Origin: CAZLLE01 sp964560425
GTDB taxonomy: Bacteria; Campylobacterota; Campylobacteria; Campylobacterales; QNZT01
Reading direction: 5' to 3'
NCBI GenBank assembly: GCA_964560425.1
Contig: CAZLLE010000033.1
Coordinates: 30,726-94,725 of the forward strand
DNA length: 64,000 nucleotides
The notes under the pieces were generated by a model, which saw nothing but the letters and a program-made list of their open reading frames with translations, was not told where the DNA came from and did no database searches. Shown piece by piece: positions 44,283-52,626 of this stretch. Both the position numbers and the translations under genes were made by a program. The first letter of the stretch is position 1, and each line of letters starts with the position of its first letter.

Positions 44283-45274
44283 ATTAACTCATCTTTTTCA
44301 TAATCTTTTGTTGCTATACTACCAATAGTTTCATCCCACCTCATAGGAGTTATTCCATTACCAGCTCTTTTAATTGATAAATTTTCTTCATTAAATTTTT
44401 CACCTTTTTTAATCTTAGAGTTTGCAACAATTGATTTTCGAGCAATATTTATATTTGGTATTTCACTTTTACTCGGTTTTTTTATACTACTTCCAAGTGC
44501 CTTTTCTATATTTCGTATAGCTTTTACCATAGCTTTTAATTCATTAGGTTCAAGTGAAGCTTTATGATCTGGACCTTCCATAGTTTTGTCCAAAGTAAAA
44601 TGTTTTTCTATCACAGTTGCACCTAATGCTACTGCGGCTATATCTACTTCTATTCCTAGCGTATGATCACTATATCCATAATTCACCCCAAAGGTATCTC
44701 CTATAGTTACCATAGCTCTAAGATTTACATCTTCCATAGGAGTAGGATACATAGTATTTGCATGCAAAACTGTAATATTATCTTTTTTTGTACCTGATCT
44801 AATTAAAATATCCAAAGCATCTTCTATCTCACCAATATCTGCCATCCCTGTTGAAATAATTATACTTTTATCTAATTTTCCAATATCTCTTAAATATGGC
44901 AAGTTTATTATTTCACCACTTGGAATTTTAAATATCTCTAATCCTAAATTATTAAGTAACTCAATACTCTCATGATCAAACGGAGTTGATAAAAATATAA
45001 TACCTTTTTGTTTGCAATAAGAGATAAGCTCTTTATGCATTTCTATATCAAGTTCAAGTTTTTTAATCATCTCAAATTGAGACTCTGCTTTATCTGTTGT
45101 CTCTTTTTGGTAATCAGCTTTTTGTACACTTTTAGTTACAAGATTTTCCGCTTTAAATGTTTGAAATTTTACAGCATCTGCTCCTGCTTTAACAGCAACA
45201 TCTATAAGTTTTTTAGCAAGTTTAATTGAACCATTATGATTTACTCCTGCCTCAGCTATAATAAAAACACTCAT
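44279..45274 (-). CDS. legI: N,N'-diacetyllegionaminate synthase
   Basis: Condenses the mannose derivative with phosphoenolpyruvate. 331 residues: NeuB domain with IAEAGVNHNGSIKLAKKLI at 6-24 and KFQTFKAENLVT near 37, metal and PEP-binding region FKIPSGE near 113, YSDHTLGIE near 200, and a C-terminal SAF (antifreeze-like) domain starting near 275 (ARKSIVANSKIKKGEKF). Confidence 0.93.
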   Translation of the reverse strand: MSVFIIAEAGVNHNGSIKLAKKLIDVAVKAGADAVKFQTFKAENLVTKSVQKADYQKETTDKAESQFEMIKKLELDIEMHKELISYCKQKGIIFLSTPFDHESIELLNNLGLEIFKIPSGEIINLPYLRDIGKLDKSIIISTGMADIGEIEDALDILIRSGTKKDNITVLHANTMYPTPMEDVNLRAMVTIGDTFGVNYGYSDHTLGIEVDIAAVALGATVIEKHFTLDKTMEGPDHKASLEPNELKAMVKAIRNIEKALGSSIKKPSKSEIPNINIARKSIVANSKIKKGEKFNEENLSIKRAGNGITPMRWDETIGSIATKDYEKDELI

Positions 45275-45846
45275 ACAACCAAACTCCCTGCTTTTATAAA
45301 TCCTTCGATTTTAATATACTCTTTTGAAGTAGCATTACTACCATAAAATATAGACTCTTTTACAACTACCCCACCATTTACAATAGCTCCTGTTGATATA
45401 TGGCAATTATCTTCTATAACTACATCATGTTCTATTAATGCTTTTGTGTTTATAATGCAATTTTTTCCTATTTTTGCATTTGCATTGACTAAAGAGTGAT
45501 GCATAATAATCGTTCCTTCATCTATTTGAGCATGTTTTGAGAGATATGAGTGAGGAGAAATAATTATAGGTAACTTAAAACCTATATCTTTTAACATTTT
45601 AAATAATTTAACTCTAATAGTTGATGTTTTAATCTGTCCCACACTAATACATGCATATTTATATCTATTAAAAAGATTCTTCAAATCGGAGTCACGACCT
45701 ATCACTTTATACCCTAATATACTCTCTCCAATCTCTTTCTCATTATCTATAATACCAACAATAGTAAATCTATTCTCTTGCTCAACTACATCAATAACAG
45801 AGTTACAATGTCCTCCTGCACCTAATAATATAAGCTCTTTTTTCAT
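45271..45846 (-). CDS. legH: Sugar O/N-acetyltransferase of NeuD/PglD/LegH type
   Basis: 191 residues: N-terminal Rossmann-like domain (ELILLGAGGHCNSVIDVVE) and a C-terminal left-handed beta-helix of hexapeptide repeats (about 95-175). In the legionaminic pathway this acetylates the 4-amino group of the LegC product using acetyl-CoA. The symbol is inferred from operon place between legC and legI. Overlaps both neighbours by 4 bases. Confidence 0.85.
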   Translation of the reverse strand: MKKELILLGAGGHCNSVIDVVEQENRFTIVGIIDNEKEIGESILGYKVIGRDSDLKNLFNRYKYACISVGQIKTSTIRVKLFKMLKDIGFKLPIIISPHSYLSKHAQIDEGTIIMHHSLVNANAKIGKNCIINTKALIEHDVVIEDNCHISTGAIVNGGVVVKESIFYGSNATSKEYIKIEGFIKAGSLVV

Positions 45847-46985
45847 AATATAATACTACTTGATATATTTACTGCTCTATCTTCTAACCACTGAGCATTT
45901 GAAAGATCTCCACATTGAGCATCTTTAAACATCTCTAGTTTATTCATTAATCTCCAAATAGATCGAGTCATTACTCCTCTATCATTTGTAAATTTTAAAA
46001 AATTATCTCTCTCTTGTCTATCTTTCAAAACTATACAATTGAGCCAATAGTTTGATTTTGAACTTTTTGGTTCTTTCATAAATATTATCTCTATCTCTTC
46101 AAAAAATTTTTCATACTTTTTTGCTAACTTTCTCTGCTTTTGGATAAAAATATTAAGATTTTCCATCTGAGCAACACCAAGAGCAGCATTTAAATTTGTC
46201 AAACGATAATTAAATCCTATCTCATCATGAATATACTCATAAGGATGTGGTACTTTTGCTGTTGTTGTAATATGCTTTGCTTTTTTTGCCAAAAGTTCAT
46301 CATCCGTTATAATCATACCCCCACCACCAGTCGTAATAATTTTATTTCCATTAAAACTAAATATACCCATTTTTCCAAATGAACCAGTATGTCTACCTTT
46401 ATAGTAGCTACCTAAAGATTCTGCCGCATCTTCAACTACATCTATATTATATAGATCACAAATTTCCACTATCTCATCAATTTTACAAGGATGACCAAAT
46501 GTATGCATAGGAATACATGCTTTTATTACCTTTTTTGTAGTTTTATTAATACACGCCCCATCATTATTAATAAAAGTAAACTCTTCTAAAAAAAGTTTTA
46601 GTTTTTTAGGAGATAATCCAAGTGTATCTTTATCTACATCTACAAAGATTGGCTTTGCATTGCAATAGCTTATGGCATTTGCTGTTGCAATAAAGGTCAA
46701 AGGCTGGGTTATTACCTCACAACCTTCATCTACACCAACGAGTTTTAGCCCCACATGAAGAGCAGATGTTCCATTTGAAGTAGCAACTGTATATTTTGCT
46801 CCCGTAAAATCAGCTACCATTTGTTCAAATTGATCTACATATTTGCCTACACTTGAAACAAAAGTAGAATCTATTGCATCATTAACATATTTTTTCTCAT
46901 TACCAAAAAATTTTGGCTCATGTAAAGGTAAAAACTCTTCGGTTTTATAAATATCACGGATAAAATCAACTACATTTTGATACAT
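45843..46985 (-). CDS. legC: PLP-dependent sugar aminotransferase
   Basis: 380 residues of the DegT/DnrJ/EryC1 family. It begins MYQNVVDFIRDIYKTEEFLPLHEPKFFGNEK, with VEDAAESLGSYYKGRHTGSFG near 186 (PLP-binding Asp) and the Schiff-base Lys in FSFNGNKIITTGGGGM near 225-240. It puts the amino group at C4 of the 6-deoxy-4-keto sugar made by LegB. Confidence 0.92.
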   Translation of the reverse strand: MYQNVVDFIRDIYKTEEFLPLHEPKFFGNEKKYVNDAIDSTFVSSVGKYVDQFEQMVADFTGAKYTVATSNGTSALHVGLKLVGVDEGCEVITQPLTFIATANAISYCNAKPIFVDVDKDTLGLSPKKLKLFLEEFTFINNDGACINKTTKKVIKACIPMHTFGHPCKIDEIVEICDLYNIDVVEDAAESLGSYYKGRHTGSFGKMGIFSFNGNKIITTGGGGMIITDDELLAKKAKHITTTAKVPHPYEYIHDEIGFNYRLTNLNAALGVAQMENLNIFIQKQRKLAKKYEKFFEEIEIIFMKEPKSSKSNYWLNCIVLKDRQERDNFLKFTNDRGVMTRSIWRLMNKLEMFKDAQCGDLSNAQWLEDRAVNISSSIIL

Positions 46986-46987
46986 GT

Positions 46988-48178
46988 TTACATCTTCCCA
47001 TCTAAATATTTACCAGTCTCTTTATGAGCAAATCCTGGAATCATTTTGAAAAAAAGCTCAACAATATCCTCTTTTATCCAAGTTCTATTCTCTTTTAGCT
47101 CTGTTATTTTTTCACTAAAATTATCCAATAATCTATCATCAAAATTTGCTTCATTCTTAATAATTCCAAGATTATCAAATTTATTCATATCAAGAGTCTC
47201 ATTTTCTGTAAAAAACTCTTCAAAATCTTTTTCACCAGTAGTATCACTTTTTGTAAAAAGACAAGGCCATTTCCCCTGTTCTGGTAATGTATACACTAAT
47301 TCTCTAGCTTCATCTTCATCTTTACATAGATAAGGCTTATAAGCTAAATTCTCTAAATATTTTACAGCAATATCTGCAAATGAGATTAAATGTAATGTTT
47401 CACTAAGTTTAGGAAAGAAGATATCTCTATTTTCTCCAAATATACAGGACATTAAACAGAGTTCACCAGACTCTTGAGGAGTTATAAAGTATCTTTTAAT
47501 ATCATTTGGAGCAACAATAGGTTGTTTTTTTTGTATTCGCTGATTAAAACCATGCAATAAAGAGCCATCTGAAAATGCTACATTTGCAAATCTTGCAGTT
47601 GAAATTTTTATATCAAGAGATCTTCTCATCAAAAACATCTCCATTATTTTTTTACTTGCACCCATCATATTTACTGGATTTGCTGCTTTATCTGTTGATA
47701 CACAAAAATATTTTTTTACACCATTTTCAATTGATTGTTGCAGAGTCTTATCTGTATTAAATATATTTACTTCACACATCCGCATTAAAGTAAAAGGATC
47801 TTTCTCACTTCGCACATGTTTTAGTGCTGAGAGATTTAAAACATAGTCATATTTTCCATCATATTTTATAAAAGCATCATACTCAATAGAACCAATATCT
47901 AAAGCAAATGTTCTAAAATCACCATCTATATATCCAAAGGAACTTCTTATATCTCGAACTAGCTCGACCATATTGTTTTCACTAATATCTACAACATGTA
48001 ATTTTTTTGGATCTCTTTTGAAAATCTCTTTTGTTACAGCCTGACCAATTGAACCTGCCCCACCTATAACAAGAAAACTATTTGAAGAAATAGTCTCGCT
48101 TAATCTCTTTTCATAATTAATAAGATCTTTACTAAAGAGATCTTTTTCTCTACCAATTAAATTTAAAATAGAATTCAA
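46988..48178 (-). CDS. legB: NDP-GlcNAc 4,6-dehydratase
   Basis: 396 residues of the PglF/FlaA1-like extended SDR family. NAD motif GGAGSIGQ near 40; catalytic region CVSTDKAANPVNMMGASK near 158-175, where Met stands in place of the usual SDR Tyr, as in these dehydratases. First step from the nucleotide-linked GlcNAc to the 4-keto-6-deoxy sugar. It is the first gene of the legB-C-H-I-G-ptmE-legF-maf string. Confidence 0.9.
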   Translation of the reverse strand: MNSILNLIGREKDLFSKDLINYEKRLSETISSNSFLVIGGAGSIGQAVTKEIFKRDPKKLHVVDISENNMVELVRDIRSSFGYIDGDFRTFALDIGSIEYDAFIKYDGKYDYVLNLSALKHVRSEKDPFTLMRMCEVNIFNTDKTLQQSIENGVKKYFCVSTDKAANPVNMMGASKKIMEMFLMRRSLDIKISTARFANVAFSDGSLLHGFNQRIQKKQPIVAPNDIKRYFITPQESGELCLMSCIFGENRDIFFPKLSETLHLISFADIAVKYLENLAYKPYLCKDEDEARELVYTLPEQGKWPCLFTKSDTTGEKDFEEFFTENETLDMNKFDNLGIIKNEANFDDRLLDNFSEKITELKENRTWIKEDIVELFFKMIPGFAHKETGKYLDGKM

Positions 48179-48259
48179 GCTTATCCCTAATAATTAATTA
48201 AATTACTTTAATTTTATCTTATTTTTTATAATTTTAAAAACTACAGCAAATTTCATTCC

Positions 48260-48286
48260 TAAACTTTTAAATTCATTTGACGATAT
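48260..48286 (+). promoter_or_regulatory. Sigma-28 type promoter of fliD
   Basis: TAAACTTT at 48260-48267, a 13-base spacer and CGATAT at 48281-48286, the same geometry as both flagellin promoters. Confidence 0.7.
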
Positions 48287-48316
48287 GTAATATAGAAAAT
48301 TATAAAAGGACAAACT

Positions 48317-49654
48317 ATGTCAGGAGCACTCAGTTCAATAGGAATCGGTAGTGAAGGTGCGCTTTCGTATGATATTATTGATCAACTAAAGGATGCCGAT
48401 AAAGGTGCTATTATTGATCCTATACAAAAAAGAATTGATACGACAAAACTAAAACAGACAACACTATCCACCATTAAAAGTATGGTGCTAGATATCAATA
48501 AAACAGTAGGTGATGTGGTAAATAATGATAGTTTTGACAAAATTAAACATGAAATTTCAGGAGATTCTGTCACTGTTGTAGAGGCAAAAGGACTTAAAGA
48601 GCAAAATATTAGCTTGGATGTAGAGCAATTAGCACAAAAATCTATTTTTGAATCTAGTAACTTTAGTGCTGAAAGTTCTAGTTTCTCCACATCTGATGAA
48701 ACTTTAACTTTTACACTAGGAGTAGATCCAGATACTACAGAACTTAAAGTAGATATTTTAGCAGGTATGTCAATCTCTGATGTGGCAAAAAAGATCAATG
48801 AGGATACAGATGGCAAAATAGAGGCTTCTATTTTAAATGTTGGTGGAGATGAACCATATAAACTTATCATTAAATCAGCACAGAGTGGAGCAGAAAATGA
48901 ATTAAACATAGACTCATCTGTAACTTTTACAAATGTTCAACATGCACAAGATGCAAAGTTTAAATATGATGGAGTAGATATTACAAGTGCGACTAATAGT
49001 GTTTCATCTCTTATAGATGGATTAACATTTAAGCTTCAAGATGAAGGTGTCTCGACAATATCTATCAAACCAGACACTTCAGAGGTAACGACCAAAATAG
49101 AGGAGTTTGTTACACAATATAATATTTTAGTAGAGCAGATAAGTAATAGTACCAAATTTGATAAAGAGACAAAACAAGCTGGTGTTTTTCAAGGAACTAG
49201 TGAGATAACTTCTTTGAAGTACCAACTACAAGAGGTAATTTCAACTTTTAATAAAGATGGAAAAAATATGTCAGATTTTGGTATTGACATAGATAGATAT
49301 GGAAAAATGTCACTTGATAATACAAAACTTGAGAGTGCCTTTAAAGAGGATATATCCGTTGCCCAATCTTTCTTTCAAGGAACAGGTGATCAAAAGGGAC
49401 TGTTTGGAAAATTGGAAGATACAATTTTTGATCTATCTACCTCATCAAGCTCACCTCTAAAATCTCTATCTTCAAATTTTGAGACAAAAATTAGAACGCT
49501 AGAAGAGAGTTATAAAGATGCTGAAAAAAAGCTTGATACAAAATATGAGATTATGGCTAAAAAATTTGCATCTTATGATGGATTAATAGGTAGGCTAAAT
49601 TCTCAATTTTCAGCTCTTCAATCAATTATTGAAGCAGAAAACAACTCCAAATAA
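48317..49654 (+). CDS. fliD: Flagellar hook-associated protein 2 (filament cap)
   Basis: 445 residues: FliD N-terminal domain (ISSIGIGSEGALSYDIIDQL, then DVEQLAQKSIFES near 102) and C-terminal domain (VTTKIEEFVTQYNILVEQI near 256, ending in a coiled region MAKKFASYDGLIGRLNSQF). Caps the growing filament and folds flagellin. AAAAGGA ribosome site before ATG 48317. It is divergent from legB. Confidence 0.95.
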   Translation: MSGALSSIGIGSEGALSYDIIDQLKDADKGAIIDPIQKRIDTTKLKQTTLSTIKSMVLDINKTVGDVVNNDSFDKIKHEISGDSVTVVEAKGLKEQNISLDVEQLAQKSIFESSNFSAESSSFSTSDETLTFTLGVDPDTTELKVDILAGMSISDVAKKINEDTDGKIEASILNVGGDEPYKLIIKSAQSGAENELNIDSSVTFTNVQHAQDAKFKYDGVDITSATNSVSSLIDGLTFKLQDEGVSTISIKPDTSEVTTKIEEFVTQYNILVEQISNSTKFDKETKQAGVFQGTSEITSLKYQLQEVISTFNKDGKNMSDFGIDIDRYGKMSLDNTKLESAFKEDISVAQSFFQGTGDQKGLFGKLEDTIFDLSTSSSSPLKSLSSNFETKIRTLEESYKDAEKKLDTKYEIMAKKFASYDGLIGRLNSQFSALQSIIEAENNSK

Positions 49655-49665
49655 ATATAACTTTC

Positions 49666-49682
49666 GGTGGGATTTTCCCACC
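49666..49682. terminator. Bidirectional terminator between fliD and HD-GYP gene
   Basis: 7-bp GC-rich stem GGTGGGA/TCCCACC at 49666-49672 and 49676-49682 with a TTT loop, abutting the HD-GYP stop. Confidence 0.65.
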
Positions 49683-51119
49683 TTAAATATTACCCCTAAC
49701 TTCCAAAAACTGATCTAAATTTTCAAAAAACAGATCTACTAATTTAGGATCAAAATGTTTTCCTCTATTGTTTTTGAAATATTTTAAGATCTTATCAATT
49801 GACCAAGCTTTTTTGTAGACTCTTTCACTCCCCAAAGCATCAAAAACATCAGCAATAGCAACAATACGACCATAGATATGAATATCTTCACCTTTTAGCC
49901 CTTGTGGATATCCCGAGCCATCCCATTTTTCATGATGATCCCTTGATATTAGGGCAGCTGCTTTTAAGATCGGTTTTGTAGAGTTTTTGAAAATATCATA
50001 TCCAATCATAGAGTGTTCTTTCATCCTATCAAACTCATCCTTGGTTAATCTTCCTGGCTTTTTTAGGATACTATCTTCAATCGCTATCTTACCGATATCA
50101 TGCATTGTTGATGCAATTTTAATATATTCAGCCTCTCTACCCAAACCACACTTTTTTGCCAAAATTTCACTATAAGCAGCCACTCTTTGAATATGCTCTC
50201 CCGTCTCGTTAGATCTACTCTCAGTAACCTCTCCTAGAGTATAGATTAACTCTCTTTGAGTATCTATAATCTCATGATTTAAAATAAACTCTTGTGTATG
50301 ATCATAATGAAAGCAGAGTGTCTCTTCAATCTCCCCTTCACTATTATGAATACCTACATAAGTACAACTATGATATATCTTTGTACCATCTTTTTTTGTA
50401 TAGATAATTGACGCATTAAAAGAGTCTTTAACTGTTATCTGTTTTCTTAATCTTTCAGACTCATTCATACCATTGTGAAATTGACATATATTAAAATAGT
50501 TTTCATCTTCAATTTTTTCACCATCATATTGTAAAATTTTTCTAAATGTCTCATTTGCAAAGGTGATTTTACCTGTAACATCAATCCTACATATTGGAGT
50601 ACCCATGTCAATTGCTTTGTTATACTCACTAAGAAAATGTATCTTTTCACTTAGTGTATTTTCTAAATTTCCTTGATATTTATGGCTTGATTCATGCCAT
50701 GATAAAAAATCATGCTCCTCTTTTTTTGGTCTATTTTTGACTACATCAACAATCTTTTCCAAAATAGAACTATTTATATATGGCTTTTGAATATATTGAT
50801 CAATTCTTAGATCAATTAATTGAAAAATCTCCTCTTTTTTTGCAAAATCTGAAATTAAAACTATAGGCATAGATTCATCTATCTCTCGTATGTGAGAGAT
50901 TGTATCATCTAGGGAAGAACCTTCCAAAATGACTATATCAATAACTCTATAATGTTTCTCACAAAATAGTTTAGCCTCCTCTTTTGAAGTGGCTGTATAG
51001 ATTGATTCTACCTCTTGTTTAAGAAATTTAACAATATCATTATCTTTTTGAATATAGTTTTCATTAATGTATAGCAAAGATAAGGTATTAATCTCTTCTG
51101 CTGTATTCATACTAAGCAT
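49683..51119 (-). CDS. Pseudo-receiver, PAS, HD-GYP protein (c-di-GMP phosphodiesterase)
   Basis: 478 residues. Residues about 10-130 have the receiver fold, but the phospho-acceptor region reads VDIVILEGSSLDD with Glu where Asp is expected, and the acidic pair is NEN; the Lys in YIQKPY is kept. A PAS domain (about 170-285) follows. The C-terminal HD-GYP domain has HDIGKIAI, EHSMIGYDI, RDHHEKWDGSGYPQGLKGEDI and ADVFDAL, all motifs for metal and c-di-GMP hydrolysis. The receiver is probably not phosphorylated. Confidence 0.9.
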   Translation of the reverse strand: MLSMNTAEEINTLSLLYINENYIQKDNDIVKFLKQEVESIYTATSKEEAKLFCEKHYRVIDIVILEGSSLDDTISHIREIDESMPIVLISDFAKKEEIFQLIDLRIDQYIQKPYINSSILEKIVDVVKNRPKKEEHDFLSWHESSHKYQGNLENTLSEKIHFLSEYNKAIDMGTPICRIDVTGKITFANETFRKILQYDGEKIEDENYFNICQFHNGMNESERLRKQITVKDSFNASIIYTKKDGTKIYHSCTYVGIHNSEGEIEETLCFHYDHTQEFILNHEIIDTQRELIYTLGEVTESRSNETGEHIQRVAAYSEILAKKCGLGREAEYIKIASTMHDIGKIAIEDSILKKPGRLTKDEFDRMKEHSMIGYDIFKNSTKPILKAAALISRDHHEKWDGSGYPQGLKGEDIHIYGRIVAIADVFDALGSERVYKKAWSIDKILKYFKNNRGKHFDPKLVDLFFENLDQFLEVRGNI

Positions 51120-51192
51120 AATTAACCTTCATTTAATATAGAATACATATCGTCTATTTTTAATTTTTATTAAATATAAGATAGTATATGAC

Positions 51193-52626
51193 ATGAATTA
51201 CATTGTAGGTCTTATTAGCATAATTTTTTTTATTACTGTCATAGGTTGTGGGAAGGCTAAAAACACTCTTCCAAAAAACACTCAACAAAATATTAATTTT
51301 CAATATGAAGATCATCTCTATACAATAGTAAAAGATAAAAAAAGTTATTTAGAGGCACAGAAGAGTGCAATATCAATGGGTGGGTACCTTGTAGAGATAG
51401 GTACAAAAGATGAAAATGATTTTATATTAAAACAGCTACAAAAATATATCTCCCAAAATGAGTACAACCAAACAAATATTTCAGATAAAAGTATAGATGC
51501 TTATATTTGGATTGGTGCTTTAAATGATAAAGATAGTGAAAAATGGCTATGGGATTACCATAAGTTTTTTATTTGGAGTGGATATAGTGAAGGTCAAATA
51601 GTTGGAAATGCTTATAATAATTGGGGAACATCTCAGCCACACAATCAAATAGGCGAATTATGTGCAAGTTTTTCTATAAATGGCTGGGGAAATACTCAAC
51701 AAGGAAAATGGAGAGCTATAAATAGAGAACATCAACTCTATTATATAATTGAGTACAACAGTAAAAGAGATGAGGCAAATAGAGATTATGGCTACTCACT
51801 GAATAAACATATTATAATTAAAGAGCATGAAGATGGAGCAATATACTATCCTGAAGAGGAGATAAAAGGCAAAAAAATACCTTTTGTACTATTTTCACCT
51901 GGTTGGGGATCAACTAGACATAGCTCATACTCATCTATCTTAACTTTTATTGCACAGCAAGGATATGGTGTCATATATGCAAAAGATCCCGCAGAGGTAA
52001 CAACTTCAATCATTATTAATAGATTCCAAAATATTGCAAACAAATATGATTTCTTAGATTTCTCTAAATTTGGTGTTATAGGACACTCATCAGGAGGAGG
52101 CAATACCTTCAATATCTTAAAACATTTCACTAAAAAAGGTTGGGGTAAAAATGGTAGTTTTATACTATCAACTGCCTCTTGGTTTGCCTTTGACATGAGA
52201 GAGAGTGATTTTCAAGAGATACCTTCAAATAGTAAAATTGTAATGATGCAATTTTCAGAAGATCAAACTACAGACCCTCGTATACCACTACGAATTTATA
52301 ATCTACTAAGTACAATTCACAATGAAAACAGAGACTATGTAATGATCCAAAATGCTAATCATGGATACATTTCAGGCAATAGAGATTATACACTCATGCA
52401 AGGAGTACTATATCCACTTGATGCACTTATGGATAATGTATTTAATGAGAATCATCTTGCAAAAAGGGCAGCACTAGAAAATGGTAATGATGATCCATAC
52501 GGTAGTGGACTGCAACCAGTAAAGCCAAGTTATGAGTATGATTATCCATGCATTCCTCCACAAGAGAGTGATGCACTATTTGCTAAAATTTTGAGTGATG
52601 CAATTAACTACTGCAAACTTCCTTGA
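51193..52626 (+). CDS. Lipoprotein with C-type lectin-like domain fused to alpha/beta hydrolase
   Basis: 477 residues. Lipoprotein signal with Cys19 (FFITVIGC). Residues about 38-188 form a C-type lectin-like domain: paired-Cys-poor but with YLEAQKSAISMGGYLVEI, AYIWIGALNDK, NNWGTSQPHN and GKWRAIN typical strands. From about 205 it is an alpha/beta hydrolase: IPFVLFSPGWGSTRHS oxyanion region, nucleophile S299 in GHSSGG, Asp near 357-361, His390 in NANHGY. This resembles dienelactone or polyester-hydrolase-like enzymes. Substrate unknown. Its end overlaps the convergent GGDEF-EAL gene by 23 bases. Confidence 0.8.
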   Translation: MNYIVGLISIIFFITVIGCGKAKNTLPKNTQQNINFQYEDHLYTIVKDKKSYLEAQKSAISMGGYLVEIGTKDENDFILKQLQKYISQNEYNQTNISDKSIDAYIWIGALNDKDSEKWLWDYHKFFIWSGYSEGQIVGNAYNNWGTSQPHNQIGELCASFSINGWGNTQQGKWRAINREHQLYYIIEYNSKRDEANRDYGYSLNKHIIIKEHEDGAIYYPEEEIKGKKIPFVLFSPGWGSTRHSSYSSILTFIAQQGYGVIYAKDPAEVTTSIIINRFQNIANKYDFLDFSKFGVIGHSSGGGNTFNILKHFTKKGWGKNGSFILSTASWFAFDMRESDFQEIPSNSKIVMMQFSEDQTTDPRIPLRIYNLLSTIHNENRDYVMIQNANHGYISGNRDYTLMQGVLYPLDALMDNVFNENHLAKRAALENGNDDPYGSGLQPVKPSYEYDYPCIPPQESDALFAKILSDAINYCKLP

